A stretch of DNA of 64,000 bases from the NCBI GenBank assembly GCA_021397845.1, contig CM038044.1, positions 60,921,851-60,985,850 of the forward strand. The letters are read 5' to 3'. Source of the stretch: Areca catechu. Taxonomy: Eukaryota; Streptophyta; Magnoliopsida; Arecales; Arecaceae. Under the pieces are notes generated by a model that was given only the letters and a program-made list of their open reading frames with translations, had not been told where the DNA came from and made no database searches. The translations under genes were made by a program, and so were the position numbers. Numbering within the stretch: the first letter of the stretch is position 1; each line of letters opens with the position of its first letter. Of the stretch, positions 20,285 through 31,130 are shown piece after piece.

Positions 20285-20992
20285 CTGCCCATCCTATGTT
20301 TGGCAGGGCATTGATCACACATCCAGTCCAAGGTGGAACAGTGTAAAAATTACATTTAGATAAAGTGGACTTGATGCACCGTAAAAATTCCACCGGTATG
20401 ATCATTTGGCATAACAGTATCCTCCAATCAGTAACCAATATGAGTGATGCTATTATGAACAAAACTTGGGACCACTCCTCCAGCTCAATTCTTCTTTTAG
20501 GCCGGCTCGGGTCCACTTCCTGAACTGTAGAGATCGCATCCTGGCAGCCCGGTGGGCTAGTACGGAGCAGAACGGGTGCCCACGGTGGCCATGCTCGTGG
20601 GCGCGCCACCAGAAGGAACATTTGCTGTTGGGAGTTAGTGAAGAGGGTCACATGCAACTAGATACTCTACTTCTTGCCTTTTTCTGGTGGTTACTGCCCT
20701 GTCTCGTGTCTATAGTACCGGCTGATGCTTTCGCGACGGAGTGCATTTTGGTGTTTTAAATTATATAGATTATTGCGAAAGGACTGGACTTTGCCGGGGT
20801 CTGCGAGACGACCTGATTCTCTCTTCACTCCATGCTCCGATCCATCAACTTGAACGAAAACAAATACTTTTGTTTATTTTATTATATAAAACACAGGATA
20901 GGCTTGCAATAAGACAATCTCTTTTAAATTTAAAAATTTCTTTCATGATTTTGGCATACCCTTTCCATCACTGATGAGTACATCAGCCTGAT
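20285..20992. other. Unassigned DNA right of element B
   Basis: No recognised gene or repeat. Frames of 97-132 codons on both strands (20259-20759) overlap each other and lack domain features. It may be host intergenic sequence or an older unrecognised repeat. Confidence 0.5.
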
Positions 20993-21409
20993 ACCACTAA
21001 GACATCGCCATCCTATCACATGTCCTAGAAAAATTCTTAGATTTAGACATCGCCATCCTATCACATGTCCTAGAAAAATTCTTAGATTTAATCGAATCAT
21101 CTGCAAGAATCATATCTCGAACTCGTGACCGGTGAAAGGTGAGGCTAAGCCTCTACCATTTTAATCAAGTCACCCGCAAGGATCATGTCTCGAACCCGTG
21201 ACCGGTGGGAGCCCCATCACGTATCCCAGAAAAATTCCTGGATTTAATCGAGTCACCCGCAAGGATCATGTCTCGAACCCGTAACCGGTGGGAGGTGATG
21301 CTAAGCCTCTACCATTTCAATCAAGTCACCCACAATGATCATATCTCGAATCCATGACCGGTGAGAGATGAGGCTAAGCCTCTACCAACCGGGCTATCGC
21401 TTTAGTGGT
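20993..21409 (-). repeat. tRNA-derived SINE-like cluster with short inverted ends
   Basis: On the minus strand an A-box-like TAGCCCGGTTGG (21385-21396) is followed 31 bp later by a B-box-like GGATTCGAGAT (21343-21353), the spacing of a tRNA promoter. The B-box segment recurs three more times (about 21271, 21188 and 21115). The distal end holds an exact 45-bp duplication (21001-21045 and 21046-21090). The whole is bounded by a perfect 8-bp inverted repeat, ACCACTAA and TTAGTGGT. It resembles a tRNA-derived SINE with internal duplication; the inverted ends are unusual. No matching target duplication is seen. Confidence 0.55.
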
Positions 21410-21524
21410 GCCCTAGCTCTTTAGAATCTACAGAATACATCGCTGATAGCTGTTTATCTCAAGGGATTAATGACGGCAGTCTTATATTGCATTATCTAAT
21501 TCATGAAGTAAAAGTGATGATTTT

Positions 21525-22209
21525 TGTTGTGTCCAGACAAGTTTCAACAATGCTTGAGCTCGAATCAAATAAAAAAGAATCAAATTGAGCTAGTTGATCT
21601 AGCTTTTCATCATCTTCTTGGAAGCTCTATGTGTTAAGATCGCTCTCAAGCTCGTTAATGGCATCCGAACTAGACAGATGAGGTCTGAAGAAAAGTTGAG
21701 TGAAGGATCTTTTCGAATCATAATCCCTTTCTTCATCACATTTACTGATATTTATAGGCCTCAAATTTAACCGATTCCAGCCAACTCCAGTTGTAAACGA
21801 TTAGTTTGTTAAGACATGAGCACGTGCCACAAACGTTATCCATAGTTGGTCAGTTATTTTCCAGATGCTGAACAATCTCGCACCACTTGAACATTAGTCA
21901 ACCTTGTTTCTCCTGGGCGTTGATCGGCTTTATGCCTCTGGGCGTTGATCGGCTTTATGCCTATTGAGCATTGATCAGCTTTACACCTCTTGGATGTTTA
22001 TCAGCCTTATGCCTCTTGGACATTGATCGGCTTTACGCCTCTTGGACATTGATCAGCCTTTTGCCTCTTGGGTATTGATTGGCTTTACACCTCTTGGGCA
22101 TTGATCGGTTTACGCCTCTTGGGCGTTTATCAGCCTTATGTCACTTGATCAACCAGACTCAATCCCTATCAGATCAATATAAATAGACCAAATGTGTCGT
22201 ATCCCAACA
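21525..22209 (-). repeat. 3' LTR of gypsy element E
   Basis: 685 bp, TGTTGTGTCC...CCCAACA on the plus strand. The element's TATA box is minus strand CCTATAAATATCAG (21749-21756), conserved in the other LTR at 52782-52789. Upstream of it, in U3, is a tandem array of about nine 26-bp units (consensus like GGGCATTGATCGGCTTTACG, then CCTCTT; 21915-22140). A plus-strand TATA-like ATATAAATAG (about 22180-22189) points inward, toward the antisense genes. Confidence 0.93.
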
Positions 22210-22222
22210 CTAGTCCCCCTAG
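22210..22222 (-). other. Polypurine tract of element E
   Basis: Minus strand CTAGGGGGACTAG directly before the LTR start TGTTGGGATAC. Confidence 0.85.
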
Positions 22223-22559
22223 TTTCTGAATTTATTAACTGTAAGTCAGAAACTGTCAGAAGCTTCCATTCTTAGGCAACATGCTTTGATGACGTGTCAA
22301 TCTCTGATAAGGGAGGCGGTTATAAAAAGCAATAGTCGTATCTTGCCATCATCATTGAAATTTTTGAAATCCACAAAAGGCCGAAAGATCGTCATCATAA
22401 AATAAATGCAAACATCCCATCAGTAGCAGTTGCCGTTGGATTACGAATGGTCATTTCGATTCTTTGAAAAACTATATTTTTTTATCGAATATTATGGACA
22501 TGTGGCAAGATCTGAATCAATCCCATTATTCGAGAAAAATTTTAGATCGTTGAAGGATA

Positions 22560-22568
22560 GTATATAAG
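22560..22568 (+). promoter_or_regulatory. TATA box for antisense gene 1 (element E)
   Basis: GTATATAAGCACC, about 170 bp upstream of the first ATG on the plus strand. A pyrimidine-rich TTTCTTTATAG near 22688-22698 may be the acceptor of a leader intron. Confidence 0.5.
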
Positions 22569-22731
22569 CACCATCTTCTCTAGGAAAATAGGTTTTCCAC
22601 CATTTTAGTTTCTTCACCTTAGGAGCGAAAGAAACCTTTCAGGTCAGCCTCTTTTCTCCTTTACCTTCTATTTAAGTTAATCTTTCCTTTCTTTATAGCT
22701 AGAATCTTAGAAGTTAGTCGCACTGATAATT

Positions 22732-24824
22732 ATGAAGAATCCACTTCTTAAAAACAGAAAAAAGAAGCCGAATCAGTAAAGATAGGTGATGTTAGGTCCT
22801 CTTTAACTGAACACTGAATTTTAGCATTGAAGCAGTATTATAATATTTCAGACAATTATGCTGTAGTTCTTCCAAATCCTGAAGAGAAAACAGATCAGCC
22901 TCCACCTGGTAGCCTAACAATTTATGAAGAACATTTAAGAGCCGGTCTTAGATTTCTGATTCATCCCTTTTTCCTTATGATCTTTAGACTATATCACATG
23001 TTGCCAGCCCAATTAACTCCCAATAGTATCCGAATAATCTACGCTTTCTTAATTCTTTGCAATGATGCAGATATAGTCCCCAAAACTTCCCTTTTCAATA
23101 CTTTGTTCGTACTGAAGCAGGATTTCCATGGCCATGGGTGGTGGGTAATCAATCCATGCCATGATCGAAAATTCATTTTGGGGCTTCCATCGGCCATTCA
23201 TGGTTGGAAGCCCTGCTTCTTCTACATCGTTTTCAAAATTTCTTGAAATTTTACCATTAGCCATAGGGAACCCCGATTAACTCCCAATGATGGTAAAAAA
23301 ATTCTGATAGCCGACCAAGAAGATTATGAGAAGCTCACGGGGATGGAGATTCCCCCGATAAAAGAACTTCTTGAGAAAAAGGGCTTTTTTTGGCGGAAAT
23401 CAGCCCCAAATGTTCTTTAGGTATTTTTATTGTTGATGTTATCTCTTCATTTATTTTCTGATAATCAGTCAAATATTTGACTCTTAATCATTGCAGATAC
23501 ATCAGTCATGGTGGATGTTCGGAAACTTCGAAAATTGTCGAAGAAAACAAGAGTAGAAGCCACCCCTTCCGACCAAGAAGAAAGAAGAATTAAGAGATTG
23601 AAGAAGATAAAACCGATAACTTCAACAGCCTCAGCAATCTCAGCAGATCCTATTTCTCCAATCGTATAGCAAGTGTATCAGAAGATGACGAAGTACCATT
23701 ATCAACATCTCTTCAACCTCCAGTACAAGAAAGATGACCAATGGAAATTTTAGGAGCTGGTCCATCATCATTTTCTGCTGACCAAACCGATAAGGGAAAA
23801 GCTCCGATGACGGAGGAGGAAGAAGAGAGAGTACCGACTGCAGATGTTGCAGCCGACTTTCATGTATATGCCGATGACTCGGGTCTAAATGACCCAATAC
23901 TGGCTCGTTGCCTCTTAAGGTATATCATCATTCTGAAAGATTGGGAAATTACCAAATCCCAGCAAATTGATGATACAGTTCTATTGCTTCATCCAATACT
24001 ATTGAAGGTATGGAATTAACTTACTTTAAATAATTAAAGAGTTAATCACTTTTCTTTCTTTATTATGTCTGACCAATTTGATATGCAAATAAATAGCTTA
24101 TCCATGAGAATAGCATCATGGATGAAAGTTTAAAAAACTTCGATCAGTTCCGTCAAACTATATGCAATGAGATAAATGTTGCAAGGGCAGAAAAAGAGGT
24201 TGCTGAGAAACTAAAGAATGCTATGGAAAAGAAGCTAGAAAAAATAGCAACCAAAACATTAACTCTAGAAGTAGAGCTGAACGAGGCGTGATCAAAAATA
24301 AACATCATGAAGTCAAAGCTGAAAAAAAAGAAAAAGAAAATCCGATCGATGTCTGTTAATTTGGAAAAAGTCAAAGGAAAAACTTAGCGGCTGAAAAGAA
24401 AGCTTCGACGGCTGAAGAAAAAGCTTTAACAGCAACAAAGAAAATTGAACAAGCTATCGAAGAGTCCATTAATGAAGCCGCGAAAAAGTATGTTCAATCA
24501 GAAGCCTTTGAAGATAAACTCCATGAAGCAGGAGTTAAAAGCTACGACCATGGCTGCGCCGACTATCTAAACAAAGTAAAGAAATTTTATCCCAACCTAG
24601 ATACTTTAAAAATAGAGGAAGACTTCAATGAAGAAGATTCTGATGAAGAAGATCAAGTCGGAGAACCAGTCGAAGATCAAGTTGAAGAACCAGTCGGTAG
24701 CCAAACTGAAGAACCAGCACCAAGCTCTCAAATTCAAGAAGAAATGGTAATAGTTCCTACTGTAAGTCAAGTTGAAACAGAAGAAAATGTAATTAAAAAG
24801 AATGTAAACGATCAATCTATATGA
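22732..24824 (+). pseudogene. Antisense gene 1 of element E (Transposase_28-like domain, coiled coil)
   Basis: Opposite in sense to gag-pol. Domains in order: a Transposase_28-like block ('putative gypsy-type transposon' family as I recall it) at 22815-23250 (EEHLRAGLRFLIHPFF, AQLTPNSIRIIYAFLILC); a basic segment (23510-23640); an acidic Ser-rich linker; a coiled coil (24120-24480); and the shared signature SEAFEDKLHEAGVKSYDHG with KVKKFYPNLD near 24500-24600. Two plant-size introns are suggested: GTATTTTT...TTGCAG at 23421-23496 and GTATGG...AAATAG at 24008-24096. The second has a positional match in gene 2. In-frame stops (e.g. TGA near 24290, plausibly from CGA) show decay. Stop TGA at 24822. 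Role in the element's life cycle unknown. Confidence 0.65.
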
Positions 24825-25646
24825 ATGATGTAAGAACTTATTTTGTCTTTATAAAATGAAAAGTTCTTTCCTTTAACAATGTCTATCATATTTTGAGTAA
24901 GGTATTTGCCTTTTCCTTTCCTTCTTTTTTTTTTTTAAGAAAGAAAATACGATAGATTATCTCGATAAAAATCAAAGAGTTCCAACTTTTATAAGCGAAA
25001 AATTTTCTAAGTATGAAATCATCGGATCATACAAAGAAATTTCTGAGAAAGGCCCATTTAATCACGAAATTATCCGAATCAGATTATAAACACTAATTAT
25101 TATTCAAAAAAATTTAGTCAAATCAATTCCGAACAAGATCAATGAACATGAATCTTAACGGGATAAGTCGATCGGAAAGCATAATCTCTAACTTCTCCTA
25201 AAGAAGAAGTTAGCATTTACTGAACATTTAGAAAAATTAATCTCTAAATCATTCAAACCCCTAACTTACTCATAGATAGTATAATATTTCAATCTGATTT
25301 ATCAAACATCTTTTTCCTTTCTTCTTATATTTTAAGAAGAAGAATCCTTCATGAGAGATTTTTCCAGATGAAGTTTAATAAGTCATCATATCAACTTTAC
25401 TAAATGTCATCTTCCTATGGGAAGAGCAGTTATTCGGCAGGCCGTATAACCACATTTGTTAGTATTTCAGAGACCATATAAGATTTGAATTCAAATTCAA
25501 ATCAAATACCATTATATATATTTTTTATAACTGACATTTTGAAAATCAGAAATGGTACATGGATTCCCACCAAATCAGGATCTCAAACATGTCAAGATCC
25601 TAAGATATTTCAGAATTTGGACAATAAATCTTGATCATTGATGCTC
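24825..25646. other. Spacer between the two antisense genes of element E
   Basis: AT-rich, with no domain on either strand. It probably holds the 3' end of gene 1 and the upstream region of gene 2. Confidence 0.5.
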
Positions 25647-25659
25647 TCTATATAAAGAG
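25647..25659 (+). promoter_or_regulatory. TATA box for antisense gene 2 (element E)
   Basis: CTCTATATAAAGAG, a strong plant TATA consensus 120-130 bp upstream of the ATG at 25778. The pyrimidine-rich leader between them has no upstream ATG that I could see in the first 100 bases. Confidence 0.6.
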
Positions 25660-25777
25660 ATCTCAGGCCTGGGTCTTTGAGCCAATTTTGTCTCAAGTAT
25701 TTTGGATTTCTTTTCTCCTTTGAAACTCTTTATTTCAAGAAATACTTCTAAGAAAAAATCTTCATCGTATTTGAAAG

Positions 25778-26965
25778 ATGGAATCAGGCGATAAGAAACT
25801 TCATCAAACACTCAAGAGGAAAGCCAAACCGGTACGATTCAGAGAAGAAAGATCATGTGTAAGAAGAAGTCGTTTGTCAAGAAGTACTTCCAATAAGCCA
25901 GAATTTCTCGAATATGTTGCATCTTCATCTGAGGAAGAGGAACAAGAGCCTTCCATTCCTCTTTCAAAAGAACCAGAGTGTGATCCATCTGCTAAGCATA
26001 CTTCAACAGAAAAAGGAAAAACTCCTATAGAGGAACCACCCGATCTGAACAATGACAAGGTCGTTCAAATGCTTGTTGCTGATACAAGTATCAATAATCC
26101 AAAGTTGGCAAAAATCATACTACAATCTTTCATTTACCCAAGAGTAATGAAGGTAGATAAGACAACAATCAAACATGGAGTGAAAGAGATTCTATCTTTC
26201 ATTTACCCAAGAGTAATGAAGGTAGATAACACTTCCTTTCTTTCAAAATAGTCTATTCTTGTCCTAATAACAATCCAACTCTTTTGTATAGTTTATCAAT
26301 GACATCTCCATGATCGAAGAAAGTTGGTGTCAAACAACTAACCTTCAAGAAGATCTTCAAAAACAACTAGCATTGGCCAAGGAAGAAAAAGATAAGGCTG
26401 ATGCTAATCGATAGCCTTAGAATCGAGAGTTTTCTGATCAACTGCAATGATCTTGTCTTTGAAGAATCAACTGAGAATTATTGAAAATCAAGCTATGCAA
26501 CTTGTGGCTGATGCAGCTAAAAGAAGGAAAATACTTCGGCAGGCAGATGAAGCTATAGAAGAAAAAACTCGGGCATATGAAGAAGTATCGAGTCAAAAGT
26601 CCATAATGGAAGAGAGGATAACGTTTCTTGAGAAGAAGTTGGAACAAACCGAACAAGAAAATGCTTCACTGATCCAACGGGAGCTTCTTGTGATTGAGGA
26701 ATTTAAAAAATCTGAAGCTTTCAATGACGAAATGGACCAAATAGGAGCCAAAGGCTATGAATTCGGCTTTGAAGATTGTATCAACAAGGTCAAAAAGCTA
26801 AATCCTGACCTTGACATCTCCTTTATTTCCATAGATGATCTCGCAGAAGAAGAAGAAGAAGGAGAAGGGAAACCAACTGATAATCCTGTAATTTCCCTTG
26901 TTAAAGAAACATCTGAACAAGAGAAAACTTCATGTGATCAAACTAAAGAGGAGAAAGTTGAATAG
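25778..26965 (+). pseudogene. Antisense gene 2 of element E (short paralogue of gene 1)
   Basis: The ATG at 25778 opens a basic N-terminus (KLHQTLKRKAKPVRFREERS), an acidic Ser/Glu linker and a segment ending YPRVMK. A putative intron, GTAGAT...TTGTATAG, spans 26222-26291, at the same place relative to the domains as the second intron of gene 1. The second exon has a coiled coil (about 26447-26690), then the signature SEAFNDEMDQIGAKGYEFGF and KVKKLNPDLD, an acidic tail and a TAG at 26963. It lacks the Transposase_28-like domain. A one-base shift and stops near 26412-26447 break exon 2. An in-frame 69-bp duplication repeats the exon end with its splice donor (26126-26160 and 26195-26229). Confidence 0.65.
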
Positions 26966-27215
26966 CACTTGTAATCATGAATTTTTGGCAACTTCTTATG
27001 AATCCATGTTCGCTATTGTTTGTTTCACTTCTGTTTGTTTTTTATTTTTTTTATTTTTTAGCAAAATATTAATGAAATTTTTTGTTTCTTTCTCAATGTT
27101 ATATAATAAGATATCAAGCCAACTATACCGAGCCAACTTTCCAAAATCTTTGATATTCTGAGGTAATGATGTTGATAGAATGACAATTTAAGCCAACTCT
27201 CATTACCTGTATCAT
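26966..27215. other. Gap between antisense gene 2 and the 97-bp repeats (element E)
   Basis: AT-rich sequence with T-rich stretches near 27045-27080. It probably contains the 3' ends of both the antisense gene and the opposite-strand pol transcript. No gene seen. Confidence 0.4.
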
Positions 27216-27430
27216 GGTTAACTTATCAGGTCAACATTTCAATCAATCGGTTATTCTGATGTTAACATATCGATGAGTTAGTGGGTCAGACCAACTCGAT
27301 TTGTCAGATTATGGTCAGCTTATCAGGCCAACCTTTTGATTGATTAGTTATTCAGATCATAAAACACCAATGAGTTAGTGGATCAGACCTACTCGATTTG
27401 TTGAATTATGGTTAGCTTATTAGGCCAACC
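27216..27430 (-). repeat. 97-bp tandem repeat downstream of integrase (element E)
   Basis: Units start at 27216, 27313 and 27410 (GGTYARCTTATCAGGYCAAC), period 97 bp, just over two copies with moderate divergence. The array sits between integrase and the antisense genes, exactly where element B has its 87-bp array, but the sequences are unrelated. Confidence 0.85.
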
Positions 27431-28934
27431 TTTCTTTTCTCTCTTTCTTTTAGAGAACATCTCAACTTCATATTTTTCCTTCATATGAAGGAACAAAAGA
27501 GAAAAAGTCTCTTTATTGATAGTATTTATGAAGATTTTCTGCATTCCATGGTCTTGCCATTGGATAACCATCCAGACTTTCAAGTAGATAAGTCTCGGGT
27601 CGTACAACTTCAGTGATGCGATAAGGGCCTTCCTAATTTGGAACAAGTTTGCCCTGTTTAGTTGGTTGGGATATTGTTGTTCAGTGCAAAACAAGGTCTC
27701 CAACTCGAAAGACTCAAGCCTTGACTCTTGAATTATAATACCGCAGCACTCTTTGTTGATGCACTGCCATTTTTAATTATGCCTGTAATCTGGAGTTCTC
27801 AAGCAGATCCAGGTCAATCCTCCTTTGGTCAGCATTATTTAACTCTTCAAAGTAGTCATTTCTTCTAGAACGAAGAACAATCTCTATGGGCAACATAGCT
27901 TTACTCCCATAAGCAAGGTTGAATGGAGATTCTCCCGTTGTAGATCGGGGAGTTGTTTGGTAAGCCCATAAAATAGTGTTGAGTTCATCAACCCAAGATC
28001 CCTCGACTTCATTCAATCGGGTCTTCAATCCATGAAGGATTATTCGATTAGTTACCTCAGCTTCCCCATTAGCTTGAGGGTGTCCAATGGATGTTAGTTT
28101 ATGGAGAATATCATATTGAGCATAGAAATCCCTGAATTTCTAATTATCAAACTGCCTTCCATTATTAGTGATAATAGCATAAGAAATTCCAAACCTATAT
28201 ATGATAGAATTTTCGATGAACATTTCAACTTTTGCTTCAGTAATTAGAGCTAGAGGCTCGGCTTCTATCCATTTGGTAAAATAGTTAATGGCAACAATCA
28301 GAAATTTCTGCTGCCTAGAAGCTGGAGGAAATGGACCAAGTATATCCATTCTCCATTGAGCAAATGGCCAAGAAGCCGTTAACTGTGTTAGCTGACTGAC
28401 AGGATGTCTTTGTATATTTGCATACCTTTGACAAGAATCATATTTTCTCACAAAATCCATAGCATCCTTCTGTATAGTCGGCCAATAAAATCCTTGCCTT
28501 ATGATTTTATAAGCCAATGACCTTCCTCCCAAATGATCACCACATATTCCTTCATGCACTTCTCTAAGAACATAATCAGTATCTGAAGGAGATAAACACT
28601 TTAATAGTGGCTGAGAAAATAATTTTTTATATAACAAGCCATCTAGGATAATATATTGAGAAGCAATCTTTCGAAGTTGTTTAGCTTCTACATTATTTTT
28701 AGGTAATACCCCTTCAGTCAGATATTTAATTATCGGACTCATCCAACCCATTTCTGGCTCTATTTGAAGAACCTTTTCTTTTTCAGTTGTTGAATTATTG
28801 GGGTCTCCAGATGTTCCACAAAAGTTTGGCCCATCGATCAGGTGTAGAAGTAGCCAATCTGGATAACAAATCGGCTTAAGAATTTTCAGTTCTAGGGACA
28901 TGACTGATGTCCCAAGAATCAAATAAAGCTCCAA
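27431..28934 (-). pseudogene. pol: Gypsy integrase (element E)
   Basis: The N-terminal zinc region reads LREVHEGICGDHLGGRSLAY and ends YDSCQRYA, where the second Cys of the usual CQRC is Tyr. The core has WRMDILGPFPPAS with the first Asp; in the second acidic block ITNNGRQFDN the usual Asp is Asn. After a TAA near 28140 the frame resumes with LNTILWAYQTTPRSTTGESP (about 27995-27930), and the C-terminal part runs to YPMARPWNAENLHKYYQ near 27540. It joins cDNA to the chromosome in intact relatives; here it is inactive. Confidence 0.88.
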
Positions 28935-29900
28935 GCTCTTGAACTTTCTTCAAATACAAAGTTAAAGTGGCATCGCGAACTTCAAAATCTCCTTTTACTT
29001 GGTTGACAATTAATTGAGAATTAGATAATATCTTTAACCTTCGAACATTCACTTCCTTTGTAATTCTTAAACCAGCCAGGAGGGCTTCATAGTCGGCTTG
29101 ATTATTAGAGACTTCGAAAGAGAATCAGAGTGCATATTCTATGATATCTTCTTTTGGATTGGATAAGATAAATCTGGCCCTACAACCAAAAGAATTTGAA
29201 GCTCTATCTACATGTAATATCCACGGTGCATCAGTCTTCTCCATTTCATCAGATGGTTGGATTTCCTTTTCACTATCACTCCAAGTATATTCGGCTATGA
29301 AATTAGCCAGTACTTGAGCCTTCATTGCAGATCGAGATTGCTAAATAATATCATATTCACTTAATTTGATTGCCCATTTCGCCATTCGACTAGAAGTATC
29401 AGGACATTGTAGAATAGTCCTTAGAGGTTGATCGGTCAATACAATAATACGATGGGATTGAAAATATGGCCCGAGACATTTAGCCTATATTATCAAGGTA
29501 TAAACAATCTTCTGAAGTTTTGGATACCTTGTCTATGCATCATGAAGGACTTTGCTAGTGTAATAAATGAGCTTATATGATTTATCAGATTCCTTTCTTA
29601 CCAACACAAAACTAATAGCTTTGTCAGATGCAACCAGATAAAGATATAAATCTTCTCCTTCTTGGGGTTTAGATAATATGATCAGATTTGTCAAATACTT
29701 CTTAAGTTCTTCAAATGCTAACCGACAATCATCTGACCAATTAAACTCCTTGGTCTGTCATAAAGCTTTGAAGAAAGGCAAACATCTCTCGATCGAACGA
29801 GAAATAAATCGGCTTAACGAAGCGATTCATCCAGTCAACTGTTGAATTTCTTTCTTATTAGCTGGATGCCTCATGTCCAATATGTCTCGAATCTTTTCTG
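28935..29900 (-). pseudogene. pol: Gypsy RNase H and second RNase H (element E)
   Basis: The first RNase H lies at about 29800-29345 and is heavily broken. The second begins in the frame at 29325 (VLANFIAEYTW linker, then WILHVDRASNSFGCRARFIL). Against the usual HVDGASN and GCGAG motifs the Gly residues have become Arg. Continuation to 28940 is out of frame (QADYEALLAGL, LVVNQVKGDFE in pieces). The second RNase H places E in the Tat lineage. Confidence 0.85.
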
Positions 29901-30664
29901 GATTAGCTTCAATCCCTCACTTTGCAACCATGAAGCCTAAAAATTTTCCATAAATTATACCAAAAATATATTTGTTCGAGTTTAACTTCATGTGATTTTG
30001 TCGTAGAATATCAAAGGCCATCTGCAAATCTTTAATATGATCATTAGACTGATTACTCTTAACGATCATATCATCTACATATATCTCCATAGTCTTTCCA
30101 ATTTGATTTTCAAAGATCAAGTTCACTAACCTCTGATAAGTAGCTCCAATATTTTTAAGATGAAATGGCATTACTTTGGAACAATATATCCCTCTATCTG
30201 TGATGAAGGATGTCTTCTCTTCATCTTCTAGACTCATTCGTATCTAATTATATCCAAAGAAAGCATCCATGAAACTAAGAATTTATGTCCAACCGTTGCA
30301 TCAACGAGTTGATCAATTTTAGGCAAAGGAAAACTATCTTTAGGATATGCCTTGTTAAGATCAGTATAATCTATACATATCCTCCATTTTTTATTTGCTT
30401 CCTTACCATTACTACATTGGCAAGCTAGTCAGGATAATGAATCTCCCTGATAAATCCAGCATCAAGCAATTTGGTCACTTCTTCATTGATAACTTTTTAT
30501 CTTTCTGGGATAAAATTTCATTTCTTTTGTCGAACAGGCCGACTAAGTGGATCAACCTTAAGTTCATGCACAATTACTTCAGGAGGAATTCCTAATATAT
30601 CGGCAGCCATCCATGCAAATATATCAGCATTTTTTTGTAAAAAGTCAATCAACTTCTTTTGGTC
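29901..30664 (-). pseudogene. pol: Gypsy reverse transcriptase (element E)
   Basis: Readable from the palm onward: MSLEDEEKTSFITDRGIYCS, MPFHLKNIGATYQRLVN (normally MPFGLKN), then catalytic IYVDDMIVKS and FGIIYGKFLGFMV near 29920. The N-terminal half (30240-30660) is in fragments of different frames, with the conserved DLNKAYPKDSFPLPKIDQL-type region still traceable near 30310-30370. Confidence 0.85.
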
Positions 30665-31130
30665 TTAAGTAAGTGAACTTCCAATCTGAATAATTTTAGT
30701 AGGATCATCTTTTATCAAAGGAGCATGAATAGTTCTTTCTATTGACATGCCTACCCCTTCAGTCAGATCATGCGAATCCATTTGCTCAGAAACTGAGTTG
30801 TTGGTTGATTGTTGATTTTGAATTGTCAAACATTGACATGCCATCTGCTGATTTCCTCTTATCTCTCCAATCCCATTTTGGGTTGGAAATTTCATCAATA
30901 AATGATATGTTGACATGATGGCTTGGAACTTATTCAGAGCAGGTCTTCCCAAGATTACATTATATGAAGAGGAAATCTGAACAACCATAAAAGTAAGAGG
31001 AAAAGTTCTTTGCCTTGGCATTGTTCCGAGGGTTATGGGGAGTGTAATTTCTCCCTCCACTCCTATAGAATTTTTGCCAAATCTGGTTAGTGGCATATGA
31101 ATTCTTCGTAGCTATTAGTTGGTAATTTCA
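30665..31130 (-). pseudogene. pol: Gypsy protease and linker (element E)
   Basis: An open frame (31096-30665) contains IGVEGEITLPITLGTMPRQ and SYNVILGRPALNKF, the flap and C-terminal part of Tat-type aspartic proteases. The active-site DNGSSTEV-type motif lies just upstream, near 31160-31180, in another frame. A hinge of unknown function leads to RT. Confidence 0.8.

Noticed and set aside
20259..20974. Frames of 77-132 codons on both strands right of element B
   Set aside because: Overlapping on opposite strands, no domain, no codon pattern, and partly within the B LTR. More likely chance.
21115..21410. Functional tRNA gene
   Set aside because: A- and B-box sequences are present, but no complete cloverleaf or anticodon arm can be drawn and the B-box segment is repeated four times, so it is tRNA-derived repeat.
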